Shown piece by piece: positions 35,401 through 46,054 of a stretch of 64,000 nt of DNA (the stretch's first letter is position 1; each line of letters opens with the position of its first letter). The stretch is from Sialis fuliginosa (taxonomy: Eukaryota > Arthropoda > Insecta > Megaloptera > Sialidae): assembly GCA_961205875.1 (NCBI GenBank), contig OY540820.1, forward strand, positions 11,718,001 to 11,782,000. Reading direction: 5' to 3'. Made by a program: the position numbers and the translations under genes. The notes below the pieces were generated by a model. The model was not told the DNA's origin and searched no databases. It saw nothing but the letters and a program-made list of their open reading frames with translations.

Positions 35401-38208
35401 ATTTTATGTAATTTGAAGCATCCGTAAAATATCCGTTAAATATAATTATCAGTACATTCTTCAGTATCGAATTTCTCGTAAATGGTTAATCCTATGACCA
35501 ATTAGAAAAGTATATTTTTATGTATTTTGTGTCATATACATAATCTTATAAAAGTGCCAAACTCGGGAAAAAATTAAAGAATAAAAAATTACTCAATAAA
35601 AATTAATCCTGCTGGCCCCATATACTCCTCGTTAAAATTGGTAATCAATAACACGTATTTATACTAAACCACTTATAAAATTTTATCAAACAAAAAAGGG
35701 TTCTCTAGATATTAAATAAGAACTAATTTTGGGCAAAATCTTTGGAGGGATGTAGCTCACACATGAGGATTTTTCGAACAAGTGTTCATATAAACTTTTT
35801 TGCTTAAAATATTTTTCTCGATCAACTGTTCAAGTTTGTTCCAACTGATATGACTTAATCTGTATATTCAGATAAAATAAGTTTAAGCTACTGCTGCTAG
35901 TAAGAGCTCTTATTTATTATATTATATTATACCTAGATCAAATATATTGAATAATAATGCATTAAAAACAATTAAGCTGAATAAAAATATATAACTTTAT
36001 TTTATGTATAGTTAACAATAATTTAACAATCAATTAATTTCAGAATTCAGAATCATAATCAAATATCAAGTCTCACCCTTTTTATATAAAAAAAATATAT
36101 TTTTGATTTATTTTTTGTCGCAACATCAAAAACTGGCTAAGTGCCTGATTAATACTTGTTCATATAAAAATGAAATATATTTTACACATTGTTACAGAAA
36201 GATTGAATAAACCAAAATTAACACAGCGGTCTCTGTCAGTCCCAAGACAAGAGTTCTTAGAACCTCCTGGTGGAACATTCGAAGCGCCAACAAGAAAAAG
36301 AGACAGAAGACGTGGTAATTGAAATTGTAGTATTTTTAAATGAAAAACAAAATATTATAAAAATAGTTTATAGTAAAAACCACATCTTGTTAGTGAAATA
36401 TATTTATCTTTAATTTAAAAAGTTCAGGAAATTCGAGCGAAATATAAATACATTATGAAGTCACCATGATTAAATTAAATAAATAGATCTTTTAAAAGTA
36501 TAGGAAGAGTAAATATTTTATTTTAAAACATATATGACAGGAAATAAAATAGAAATATTAAAAATGATGTAGAATTATTTAAAATGTTTTCTATTTTAAA
36601 ATAATCAGAGCAAGCAACTAAACGGTAAATCCTTATTTATATTTGATATGTTTGGCCGAACTTTACCACTTCAAATAAATAAAAGTTATTTTGGAGAGAA
36701 AATAAGCCAGGAAGATAAATAGTTTTTGTTCTAATAAATAAAATTTTGATATCTTTTTACTACCTACATGAATATTAGAAAAAAACATCGATCTTGAAAT
36801 CAATAGGTTGATAAATTTCAAAATATATTTCTACCGTCATAATTTGAATTTAAAACGTGACATTTATTTTTATTTTTTATTTTATTTTAAAAGTGATCGT
36901 TTTTATGTTCCTTTTCATTTCATATCAATCCTTTTCATTTTAATTAAATTAGAAAGTATCAATTGCAATTTTTTTCTTAATACGCACCTCACCTAATTAT
37001 TTAATATAACTTGTTAGTTTAATTACATTAACATTACAATTACTGTTGATTTTTCTGTTAATTTTTATATATTTTTATTATACGTATATATATTAAAAAT
37101 CTTTAATTTTTCTTGATACGGACCTGTCCAAACAACATCAATTATTATTTAGTCAAAAATAATTGTAAGGATCTTAGACTTTATAACAGTGTAAGTCCCA
37201 TCCAAACCGGTACAGGAGTTTATGTGTCAAGTCAGAACAAAAAACAGACAGACAGGTAGACAATCATTATAAAAATTATCGAATATATTGTCTATAAAAC
37301 GACATATAAATATATACAAACATATTAATTAGTTAACCCTAGAATGCATAAATTTTTTTTGAGACCCAATAATTTTTATGTGTATTAATTTCACTATTTT
37401 TTACAAAATTCTATTTGCACTCGACTTTGTGGCCGAACTACTTAAGCTACAGTAACGAAACTTTGATCTCATGTAGCCAAAATAATTCTCCTAAAGGCAG
37501 TGTGAAAAAACCGTCCGCCTTAAGAGGGTTAATGCACTATTTTACACAAGTTTACTGTAAAACTCTCTCAGAAGAAATGGATGAACATTTGATTTAAATA
37601 GAAACAAATGTTTATATTAATTTGGACATCAACAATCAACAATAACTGTTATTTTAGATTCTCAGTAGCTCAAATAAAGAAATGAATTCTTTAATGTAGG
37701 TCATCATCCACCAAGTCCTCGTATTATGTCTCCAATGGGATTTGCTGTCCAAAGACAACCCACATACGTTGACGAGGATGACGATGACGACGATGATTAT
37801 GAAGACGGTTTCGACGTTGAATACGGAGGAAGCGGCGGCAGCGAAAGCCGACGAAATGTTGTAATGAAACCCGTACCAATATGGCTTTGCGTATTCCTCG
37901 TTGTCAGTTACATTCTCGCAGGAGCTTGGCTATTCAACAAATGGGAAGGTTGGGATTACCTGGATTCAGCCTATTTCTGCTTTATCACTTTGACAACGAT
38001 CGGGTTTGGTGACTTTGTGCCAGCGAAAAGAGTCACCCAAGATGCGGAAATCAGTATTGCATTATGTTCACTTTATTTGTTGTTTGGAATCGCTCTTTTG
38101 GCTATGAGTTTTAATCTGGTACAAGAAGAAGTCATTGCTAATGTGAAAAGTGTGGCTAAGAGGTTAGGGATTATTAAAGATGATGAAGAACATGAAGAAG
38201 AAGATTGA
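32212..38208 (+). CDS. Two-pore-domain (K2P/KCNK) potassium channel, last five coding exons
   Basis: Exons 32212-32434, 32983-33108, 34214-34506, 36198-36314 and 37700-38208 join in frame (phases 2, 2, 1, 1) into 422 residues and a TGA. Visible order: end of the first selectivity filter (GYGHIAP), TM2 (KVVTIFYAILGIPLMLLCLS) ending in NIGD, an intracellular loop of about 265 residues, TM3 (IWLCVFLVVSYILAGAWLF), pore helix and second filter TTIGFGD, TM4 (SIALCSLYLLFGIALLAMSF), and a short acidic C-terminus. GYG in pore 1 and GFG in pore 2 is the K2P signature. These channels form dimers that pass background K+ current at the plasma membrane. The long TM2-TM3 loop resembles the TRESK-like layout and several insect K2Ps, rather than TASK or TREK with their long C-termini. 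The N-terminus, TM1, cap and first pore helix are encoded further upstream, not found here. Confidence 0.95.
32983..33108 (+). CDS. K2P exon b: Ser/Arg-rich loop
   Basis: Acceptor TTTTTAG ends at 32982; donor AG|GTATAC at 33109. The exon is 126 bp, phase 2 to phase 2, so it could be skipped without a frameshift. It encodes SRYDRGRGTSFRKSGRTSTR and ADSGFGLSEVTPSSYSDTEC, with many Ser/Thr next to Arg that could be kinase sites. Extended open frames on either side are intron. Confidence 0.88.
33109..34213. mobile_element. K2P intron b-c, mostly a dispersed repeat
   Basis: From about 33377 the intron reads AGAGTTCCGAAGAAACCC then TCGTCCGTCCGTCC. Further on, a module is repeated loosely three times (near 33545, 33665 and 33920): GTGTGGGGTATCGAAATGTA-like sequence, then ATTAGTAGA and ACTCAAAAATGGCACCTGTA. 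It is the same broad family as 43290-43425 and 53181-53690. Confidence 0.5.
34214..34506 (+). CDS. K2P exon c: low-complexity loop
   Basis: Acceptor ACCAG ends at 34213; donor G|GTAATT at 34507. It encodes 97 codons: YNGETGVGIQRILRPSQISR, a Ser/Ala/Pro/Gly stretch (PSTSGGVAPAVPGGGRV), the basic run SLDRRRRSDGGG, and PLRTPVLCNRYAVDREVAAG. GC content is far above the flanking introns. The antisense open frame here is a shadow. Confidence 0.9.
34748..35870. mobile_element. Foldback element in K2P intron c-d
   Basis: Left arm near 34748-34910 and right arm near 35690-35870 are inverted copies sharing TTGAACAGTTGATCGAGAAA, then ATATTTTAAGCAAAAAAG. The left edge reads TTATACAGGGTGAGTACAGG. It is related to the element at 17155-17775. 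In the transcript this would form a long imperfect hairpin between exons c and d. Confidence 0.65.
36198..36314 (+). CDS. K2P exon d: short loop exon
   Basis: Acceptor TTACAG ends at 36197; donor G|GTAATT at 36315. The exon is 117 bp, phase 1 to phase 1, also skippable in frame. It encodes ERLNKPKLTQRSLSVPRQEF and LEPPGGTFEAPTRKRDRRR. RSLSVP resembles a 14-3-3 or basophilic-kinase site (R-S-x-pS-x-P), known in the loops of some K2Ps; its use here is inference. Confidence 0.88.
36315..37699. other. K2P intron d-e
   Basis: AT-rich. Bases 37110-37265 contain GACCTGTCCAAACAACATC and a GACAGACAGGTAGACA tail, resembling a non-LTR 3' end. Nothing else recognisable. Confidence 0.4.
37700..38208 (+). 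CDS. K2P exon e: acidic segment, TM3, pore 2, TM4, C-terminus
   Basis: The acceptor TAATGTAG ends at 37699. It encodes HHPPSPRIMSPMGFAVQRQ, a near-continuous run of Asp (VDEDDDDDDDYEDG), then TM3, the pore loop WDYLDSAYFCFITLTTIGFG, TM4, and a 30-residue tail ending KDDEEHEEED before TGA at 38206-38208. The second filter is TTIGFGD, intact. The tail is short for the superfamily. Confidence 0.95.
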
Positions 38209-38481
38209 TTTTAGTGTTATTTTGTATTGTAAATGTAGGTATTTAATAATTTGTATAGACCTTATGCATAAATATTTTGATTTATATTTTTATACATCTA
38301 CATTTATGCAATGCAATCCCGTTGTTAAATATGTTGTTTTATTTAGAAACTGTTATACATATATCACGTATTTTAAAGACTTTGTGCACATTATTTGAGT
38401 AATAACAGTAAGAAAGAGTATTTGTGAAAAGTTGATTTTTTACTGACATTAGTTAATTAAATTAATTAATTTGTATTTATT

Positions 38482-38487
38482 AATAAA
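38482..38487 (+). terminator. Likely polyadenylation signal of the K2P gene
   Basis: AATAAA about 275 bp after the stop codon, just before an AT-rich stretch and the Tc1-like element at 38529. No closer canonical signal was seen; the frame 38180-38398 is 3' UTR. Confidence 0.45.
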
Positions 38488-38528
38488 TATATTTTAATAT
38501 AGGGATTTACATTATTTATAATATTCTA

Positions 38529-38953
38529 CACTATTCTGCAAAAGTTTAAGACCACTTGAAAATTTTTCCTGACCGCTATATTCAACGTGTTTGTATTTAC
38601 CGGCAACAGAATATGTTCCTCATCCAATGACTGAATGGTCGGTTAGTTACCCACATGTATTTATTTCAAGTGCCAATTCAAATGACAATTTCTTTTTCCC
38701 AAATTTTTTTTCACGTTACAAATAACTTAACCTCAATATTGTGTGATCCCTAAAAAAATCTTTTTTTTACAGAAAACACAAAATGGGGAAAGTATAGCAA
38801 ATTTTGAAAGAAAAACGAGCTCAAATAGTTATTTTGAATTAATTCAACAGCGAAAAATTATTGAGACGAATTGAATAAACCGGTTAAAAATATTAGTAAA
38901 AAATCCAAAAATCGACATTTTTTCAGGTGGTCTTAAACTTTTACTGGGTAGTG
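38529..38953 (+). mobile_element. Tc1-like element, deletion derivative
   Basis: Flanked by TA. Terminal inverted repeats of about 40 bp: CACTATTCTGCAAAAGTTTA on the left and the inverse of CACTACCCAGTAAAAGTTTA on the right, both followed by AGACCAC(C/T)TGAAAA. Inside, ATGGGGAAAGTATAGC opens a relic of a transposase start (MGKV, stop, QILKEKRAQIVILN). A second, truncated copy lies at 48812-49165. Confidence 0.75.
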
Positions 38954-39817
38954 TATGTCTTAAATTTTACATGTATGTATAAGATTTTTACAATAATTCA
39001 TGTGTGCCAATTTTTTCATTTAATGTAATATCATAATACTAAATTAAGTTTGATGAATTGCTAAATTGTTGAGTTTCGTATTATCAAAATAAATAAAAAA
39101 ATTTCCATTTGATCTGTTAATTTAGTTATTGTATTATTTTATAAGCTTGAACTGATCTGTCACTTTTTAACCTAATTTTGAAAAAAAAAATGTTTCAGAC
39201 TCTCTTCTTATTTAAAATCAACTCATTTGAATTTCGCTATTAAATTATAAATATAAATATATAAATAAAGAAGGTTAGTACTCGGGGTGCAATGTTTTAC
39301 CTCCACTAGTTTTTTTTGTAAATTGGTTTTAGAAGAATATTAAAAAAATATATTTACAAAAAACATTTGATAAGCAAAAAGGTACTAACTATTTAAAGTG
39401 CTATTGATAATATCTTTGTAAAACACCCCTACAAAATGTGAGAACGATGTGAGAACGATATCGTTATCTCACATTTTGTTCTTTCTTAATAGCCTGACGA
39501 TGATTCTGTGAATCGAAAGCTTGCGATACTTACTCTTCAATAAATTTTTTGACGTTTTAGACAATTATTTTGTTTTATTTAATATATTAACGTCACTATA
39601 ATATATATTATAAATATACATACCTCTTTCAAAAATAAAAACGTATGAATTGGATTTATATCAACTAATTAATTTTTAAATAAATTTTGAAGAGATTGAT
39701 TCAGTAAAAAAAATACGAATGTCCCATCTGCTTCATTCCACTGTCCATTTTTGAAAGTAAACCAATTTAAAATTACATTAGAAACAACTGGAAATCTCTC
39801 CCGAACGTATAATATGA
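38954..39817. other. Non-coding stretch with one hairpin
   Basis: Bases 39434-39480 form AAAATGTGAGAACGAT / ATCGTTATCTCACATTTT with the half-site GTGAGAACGAT duplicated in tandem on one side. Otherwise AT-rich and featureless. Confidence 0.4.
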
Positions 39818-40180
39818 TTGATCAGCAGTGTCGGGTGTGAAAATAAGGTGGAATGTGAAGGTAGGCGTACAGAATCCTTTTTGAAAGGAACCTTTTCGCG
39901 ACGTTATCCTACGATACAATGGTGCGAATCGTTCACGGTCGTTTTACCTCAAAGCCACGAGGCTTTGTTAGAACGCACCGCGGACGGAATATACGTAACA
40001 AATGATTACGCAGGTATTCGGGATGAAAGCGAAGTTTTTTTGTAAGGTAGATTGTACATGTTTTGTCAAGTTAACTGTTTAAAATAGTAACGGGGACAAA
40101 TGGTGTGTTTTCTTTCAGCACAAAACCGATCTCCTAAACGTACGGCTTTGTGGCCTAAAAGAGATTCTTGTTATTTTTGA
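39818..40180 (+). CDS. Possible two-exon 3' end of an unknown gene
   Basis: An open frame to 40013 has clearly higher GC than its surroundings. It encodes LKGTFSRRYPTIQWCESFTV, VLPQSHEALLERTADGIYV, and ends at NDYA with a donor G|GTATTC at 40014. A strong acceptor (TGTTTTCTTTCAG, ending 40118) follows after 105 bp. Reading on in phase gives QNRSPKRTALWPKRDSCYF and TGA at 40178-40180. The composition, in-phase splice and acceptor argue for coding; the lack of a convincing acceptor before the first exon, and of any homology I recognise, argue against. The tail has two Lys-Arg pairs, but no neuropeptide consensus fits. It may also be an exon relic. Confidence 0.3.
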
Positions 40181-41767
40181 ATATATAGGTACGTATAAGT
40201 GCATGAGTACAGTCTGTGTCAAAAAAAAGTCAGGATAAATAATTTATAAAAAATACATATGAAGAATGAACATATAAAATAGTTAATTTATCTCATTTAT
40301 ATTATAAATATTTTTATTAATGAGATATTCTCTGAGTTTATTTTTGAAAACATTAACGCTTTTCTCAATCTTAATATTTGCAGGTAATTTATAAAAAACC
40401 TTTCTCATAGAAAGTGGTTCTATCTATATAATCCTTTATTTGATTTCTGGGGTTGTACTGTACTGTATGCTTCAGCTTTTTCAAAATATTTGTTTTGAAT
40501 CATATAAGAAATAGTTTCGTACTTATAAGTATATCCCATAAAAAGTTAAAGTGTTTTTATTTAAAAATATATCCTTACAAGAGTCTCTGCTTCGTCCGTA
40601 AACAAATATACCATACTTTATAGTCGAGTATACACAGGCGTAATAATATATTATAAATAGTTCTTGGGTGAGAAAATTCAAATTAGCTCCCAGCTAACGC
40701 TATCTGTTAGGTATTAAATATATTTGACAACCACTCACAAATGTAGCTAATGAAATCGTATATATAATGATTTTAACACATGCGTTTAAGTAGAAATCAA
40801 CGACTTAAAATAAGTGCTGGCAAGTGTACCTCATAAAATGCATTGCATTCACATTATTATAGATTTGTTACCACTGCTTTAAAATATCGAGTAATTTCAC
40901 AACAATTTGACTCTCAGTAGATAGTGTTAGCTGGAAGTAAATTTGCGTGCATATTTTTTATAAGCAATTTGCTCCAATTCTTTCATGCTAGTTGATAGCT
41001 ACGCCCCTGAATTGACAATAACATAATTTATATCAATATATGAATCATTTTTTTAAAGTTTAAGTAATGGAAGATAATGACAAAAAATACAATAAATAAT
41101 TGAAATATCTTTCATCATCTTAATAAAAACGATAAAATGTCAAATAATTTACGTATTCTTTTCAAAAAGACGCAACAATCAAAGTTCTTATAGAAAACTT
41201 ACAATAAATCCGAACAAATGAATATCGTTCGAGGGAAAATAAACGAAATAAATAAATCTACAATGCTCACAGCACACTACGTATGTATATGTATAATACT
41301 TGACGCTCGAATTGGCAGATTTGAAATCGTTTTTCGGGCTGCATTTTTCATGCTGACACACGGTCTGAATAGTTGGTTGACACAAGAACCGTTTTCAATT
41401 GTGCGTGGCAGGATATTTATGTGTGCTTGCAAGGGGGGGGGGGGACGGACGAAAAGGATCGATTGTGGAGGGGAGGTGAAGACGACAGACAAGCAGTCTT
41501 TTGAAAATCTTGTGTGAAATGAGAAAATACTTGAACATGTTTGTTGATGTATTTTATTACTACTTGAAATATAAGCATGGTCAAAATTTAAGAAATACTG
41601 TTTTTTTTAAGTTACAAATATTAACGAGATTGTACAGTATCACAACTCTCCCAAAATGTAACATATAATTTATTATTTAATGAATAATGAATTATAAAAA
41701 ACAAACAAATTAATATTTTCGCCAGTGTGAGATGCACCTTTTGTATTACAACGTAGTAGCCTGTAAG
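40181..41767. other. Non-coding stretch with MITE-E copy 2
   Basis: It contains MITE-E copy 2 (listed separately), a 12-base G run near 41432 and GC-richer sequence at 41310-41510. Overlapping open frames on both strands in that patch have no recognised product. Confidence 0.4.
40679..40946. mobile_element. MITE-E copy 2
   Basis: Inverted ends CAAATTAGCTCCCAGCTAAC and GTTAGCTGGAAGTAAATTTG. The interior shares ACTTAAAATAAGTGCTG and GTTACCACTGCTTTAAAA with copy 1. Confidence 0.6.
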
Positions 41768-42100
41768 CAGGGCCGTAACTACAGGCTCGGGGAGCCCAGG
41801 GCATGAAGAGACCGAGGGGCCATAAAAATATGAATTTTTTTTATCTATAATTTAGATTTTAATGACCTTTTTTTTCGACAATCTCAAGTTTTTTATTTAA
41901 TTGTACGCTAATTTTATTTTCATGAACAATAAATGTAAAATGTAAAATTCAAGTTGACAATGAAAAAAAAAGTGATTAAAATCAAAATTAAAGTGTAACA
42001 TTTAACATAAAAATAAAAGTTTTACGCTACCGCGGAGGGCCCCTAACCTCAGGGGCCCCGGGGAACTACCAAGGCTGCCCCGGTGGTAGTTACGGCCCTG
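41768..42100. mobile_element. hAT-type MITE, 333 bp
   Basis: Perfect 15-bp inverted termini CAGGGCCGTAACTAC / GTAGTTACGGCCCTG, with GGGGCCCC-rich subterminal sequence. CAGGG(C) ends are typical of hAT. Flanking 8-mers (CCTGTAAG, TTCCCAGG) do not match, so the target duplication has decayed or a flank was lost. Confidence 0.65.
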
Positions 42101-42639
42101 TTCCCAGGAAAGTATTAAGTTTATAAATTCCTGGAAATACACATAAACATAAAATACATAAACAAGTTTAGTATAGTATTTTATAAAAAATAGATTTTAT
42201 ATGTCCAAAAATTAAGAATAAAGATTAAAATCTAAATATGATTTATATTCAAAACACATATTGATAACCACGAAAGTCTTGTATCTAACATTAAAATATA
42301 ATATCTTGGAATGTTATATCATTGGTATGCAAGATTAATTTCTAAACCATATACAAGATGGCTAATATGCAAGGAAATCCATTAGACATCTTGATTTTCG
42401 TGTTATATGGGGCGTGCATTCTGATGTCAAAACATCCGTTCAAAGGTATTTACAGACATACCTTCTAATCTAATTAATTGGCTATTATGTAGAGCTATTG
42501 TTTGGCAAATGTTTGCGCTATCTATCGTTGCGAAATAAAATCTATAGACACGGGTAGAACAGATGAACTCAAATTCTTCGACGTTTAGATTAATCAATAC
42601 TAAAATATAAATCTATAGGCTCTATACTCTGTACCAATA

Positions 42640-43207
42640 AGGTACTGGCACCAGTATTGGATATGGCCCCAGTAATGGCTATTTTTTAACTAAATGTACT
42701 GTATTTGAAATATTTGTTGATATTTGATTACTACCATTTCTGAATATTAATATATATACATTTAACTGTCTTACAGCGTGATTTGATGACAATCGGCCAA
42801 TAGGTGTCAAAATGGTGAACGTTTAACCTAATTATTAGTATAATTTATTTATTAATTATTATATTATCATAGCAACTGCTTTACATTGTTTCAAATTTGA
42901 CGATTCTTTCTTTTATATATTTTGTATCGTAGTACTTATCATTTTGTAATGATTAGCATGTGTCCATCACTGCGTGTTCATTACTAGTTTTACTTTATCC
43001 ATTACTGGAGAAAAAACATAAAAAAATAAAAGGCTATAATTTAAAAAATAAACTATATTTGCGGATTTTGGTAATTAAGTTGATTAAATAAAGAGTTACT
43101 TGTTTCATTAGTAAACATGAGTTCATGAGAATTACAAAAAAGAAGCCCGTTAATCACAAAAATAGTAAACCTTGCTCTTATAGCAGCCATAACTGGTGTC
43201 AGTACCT
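42640..43207 (+). mobile_element. MITE-A copy 4 (near full length)
   Basis: Ends AGGTACTGGCACCAG and GGTGTCAGTACCT, both next to TA. The interior has the complete landmark order, including CAATCGGCCAATAGGTGTC and TTGCTCTTATAGCAGCC. This copy is a useful family reference. Confidence 0.8.
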
Positions 43208-43289
43208 TATTTATAAATAGAAAGTTAATTTTTTGAGTCTATACGTATTTTTTTAAAATTTATGTTTAGCTGTTTATTATTTTTTTTTT

Positions 43290-43425
43290 CAAAAATCTTA
43301 TCATTTCTGTTTTTGGGTTATCAGTATTCGTCCATATATCTAAATTGGTCTAAAATTTTTGAGGACGGACGGAAATGGCGAAACTATAAGAGTTCCTAGT
43401 TTTCTACGGAACCCTAAAAAAACAA
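43290..43425. mobile_element. Fragment of the AGGGTTCCGTA repeat family
   Basis: TCTTATCATTTCTGTTTTTG, a GGACGGACGG stretch and CTACGGAACCCTAAAAAA match the right half of the element at 53181-53690. Confidence 0.55.
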
Positions 43426-43564
43426 CTTAATTTTTGACAATTGAAGCTGTACGTTCTAATATAAGTCTCAAGGCATATTAGAAGTACACAAAGTAGTTGC
43501 TGCAAATTTAAATACAAGTTTATAGACATATTCAGTCATTGTCTTTTTAAATCGTTTGCTACGT

Positions 43565-43715
43565 GGATCTTGGCTTCTGGGTGTAAGCCGCGTCGGTTTG
43601 GTCGTGTTATCGGCTCTTCTAGAAGAGCCCTGAAGATGTCCACTGTAATGTGTGACGAAACGTTGGCCGATAACACGACCAAACCGACGCGGCTTACACC
43701 CAGAAGCCAAGATCC
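43565..43715 (+). ncRNA. Hammerhead-ribozyme-like core inside a perfect 50-bp inverted repeat
   Basis: Arms 43565-43614 and 43666-43715 are perfectly complementary over 50 bp. The 51-bp centre holds, in order, the palindrome GGCTCTTCTAGAAGAGCC (overlapping the left arm), CTGAAGA (43630-43636, fits core CUGANGA), a stem II (GTCCAC with GTGTGAC), and GAAACGTT (43657-43664, fits GAAA plus a self-complementary minimal stem III and UH). One unpaired T follows the CUGANGA box. Hammerheads with minimal stem III acting as dimers are known in Penelope-like elements and retrozymes. The downstream CCACCGCGGAAGCCTCAA also follows the degenerate copy at 6.3 kb, so this is a repeated mobile sequence. Self-cleavage is not shown. 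Confidence 0.5.
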
Positions 43716-44446
43716 ATATCAAGACCACCGCGGAAGCCTCAAGACTCGTTTGCTACGTGTTATAATACGTGGCATTTAAAAAAATTGAATTATTTCACTT
43801 CTTGATTTTTGGAATCAAAATTGAATCACAACCTATAGTTTATGCGCCATTTAAATGTAATATTCGTAGCCCTAAGTTTATACTCGACCTTAGTAAACAG
43901 ACAAAACACCATGTAAATGTTTCGGGGATGTGATCCGGTTGTAATTAACGACAACACGGTTGTCAAACGTTGCATAATTATTCCGGATTCTGAAACTAGA
44001 TGGCATTGTTGTACGTGTACTGCCTGGTGCCGGGGGTCCAAAACTTTGTTATCTACCTGTGGCGATTACTAATTCACTTTACAATTTATATTGTCATTAT
44101 ATATCATGAAATATTTATAGGTAGTATAAGTACCCGAAAATACAGTGAATCTATTTCTGTATGTCAGACTTGAATAATGTCTTGTAGTCAACGGATTCTA
44201 TTTTATTTTATCTCTTGCAATTTATTTAAAAGTAATATCAAGACATAATAGTAATAAGCCCTTCATAAATAAAAATAATTTATCGTTATAATTTAAAAAT
44301 AAATAGGTACATTTTCATTATTAATGCGCAATGATACACTGTGATATCTTATCAAGTAAATTAAAATTGGTATAATGGTGTAATATCTGAGGAATTCAGA
44401 AATCATAATGAGTTTAAAATTGATTTTTTTACATTTTTTAATAAAC

Positions 44447-44513
44447 TAGCAGTGCCCACGCGATTTCGTTCGAATGAACTACGGAATTCTCTCTCTCCCC
44501 CCCCCCCCCCCCC
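44447..44513 (-). mobile_element. AACAGCTAGT-type tail fragment plus 17-base C run
   Basis: ACTAGCAGTGCCCACGCGAT then TTCGTTCGAATG is the inverse of the tail family seen at 14590-14908. It runs into CTCTCTC and a 17-base C tract. Confidence 0.45.
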
Positions 44514-45396
44514 AACTAAAGCCGACGTAAGCGGCGACAATGAATTATTAAATGTTCATATATGATAAACATATAAACTATAAACTTTTCTTTCTATAAG
44601 ATATTATCCAAGGAATCATCCCCTGAAATTTTAGTCACTTGTTAGGAATATTCAGGAATAAAATCTCTCTTTTTATTCAATGCGTTTTTATAAAATAAAT
44701 ATTATTAAATTTATTTTTATGAAATTTTTTCTCTACTTTATTCATTAAAATTTAGGATCCATAATAACAAAAAAATCGCCATAACTTGAAGTTCGTTGTT
44801 TTAGAATTTAAACGACTCGCATGCACATAGATTACAAGACTTTGCATATAATTCGTTTAAAGTCGGACAGATGAAATCACCACACGTCGCGAATTTCGGC
44901 CGACCATTATTATACTAATTAGCAGAGATTGTGAAACAGAGCGTTCACGGAATGCCACAATAACAACAACAACCTGTGAGTCATCAGCAAATTAGATCTA
45001 AGAGTACACAGTCTAACATAAATCAGCTGCGGTAAATGGTCTCCTCTCATTCCGTTACACTGCACTGTCATTATTTCCGGCTCGCTTGAATTTGGCAAAA
45101 CGTGTTTTGATAGTAATGAGAAGGAATAGCTGAGTCTATATTATTATAAACTTGAACGGTTTAAATTTGAAAAAAATTTAATCGAAAAAATAAATTCGTT
45201 ATGAGGTGCATCATTGTATACTTGTATAACATTATTCAATATAATAATATACAAGGCAAATAAATAAAATGGTGAAATATCAAGAAATTGCCATTCAGTT
45301 TTATTATAAAAATGAATTTAACCCTGTCTACCTGTGTACACAGAAAAAAAGAATTTACCTGTCATTGTTAAATTGAACCAAAATACATACAATGTA
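44514..45396. other. Non-coding stretch with a GC-richer part at 44880-45120
   Basis: The part around 44880-45120 contains an AP-1-like TGAGTCATC, AACAACAACAAC and CAGCTG. It has no long open frame. It may be regulatory; the evidence is weak. Confidence 0.3.
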
Positions 45397-45828
45397 AAGG
45401 CACCAGTTATGGCCGCTATAATGGGCTTGTTTTTTGTAATTCTCATGAACTCATGTTAGGTACTAATAAAACAAGTAGGTTTATTTAATCAATTTAACTA
45501 CCAAAGTCACCAAATATAGTTTTTTTTTAATTATAGCCTTTTATTTTGTTCATATTTTTTCTCCAGTAATGGCAAAGGTAAAACCAATAATGAGCACGTA
45601 GTGATGGACACTTGCTAATGATTACAAAATGATAAGCACTACGACACATAAGATATAAAAGAAAGAATCGTCAAATTTGAAACATTGTAAAGCAGTGGTA
45701 ATGATAATATAATAATAATTAATAAATAAATTATACTAATAATTAGTTTAAATATCCACCATTTTGACACCTATTGGCCGATTTTCATCAAGCCACGCTG
45801 TAAGACAGCTAAATGTATGTATATAGAT
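45397..45828 (-). mobile_element. MITE-A copy 5 (inverted, one end truncated)
   Basis: It begins at TA followed by AAGGCACCAGTTATGGCCGC (the family's right end, inverted), keeps CACCTATTGGCCGATT, and stops near AGACAGCTAAATGTATG, so the other terminus is missing. Confidence 0.7.
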
Positions 45829-46054
45829 TAGTAAGTAAGTAGCTGGCTCTCACAATACACAAAAATCATTTAATAAAAAATATATCTTGACAATGAGTAA
45901 ACCAAAAAATTATATTTTTGAACTTAAAAAAATTAACTATGACAACTAAATCAGTCATATATTACATACATAGATCCATAAGAAAATCTGCAGTGTATGG
46001 TATATTAAAGGACATTAATTCTATTACATTCTCTCTGCTCATTCAATTCCCCAG

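Noticed and set aside
40119-40180. Neuropeptide precursor based on KR pairs and the DSCYF end
   Set aside because: No known insect neuropeptide consensus (allatostatin C, CCHamide, corazonin, kinin) fits, and no amidation Gly is present.
43468-43779. Overlapping frames on both strands around the 43.6-kb palindrome
   Set aside because: The frames read the same inverted repeat from both sides (both contain SGCKPRRFGRVIG); this is structural DNA, not a gene.
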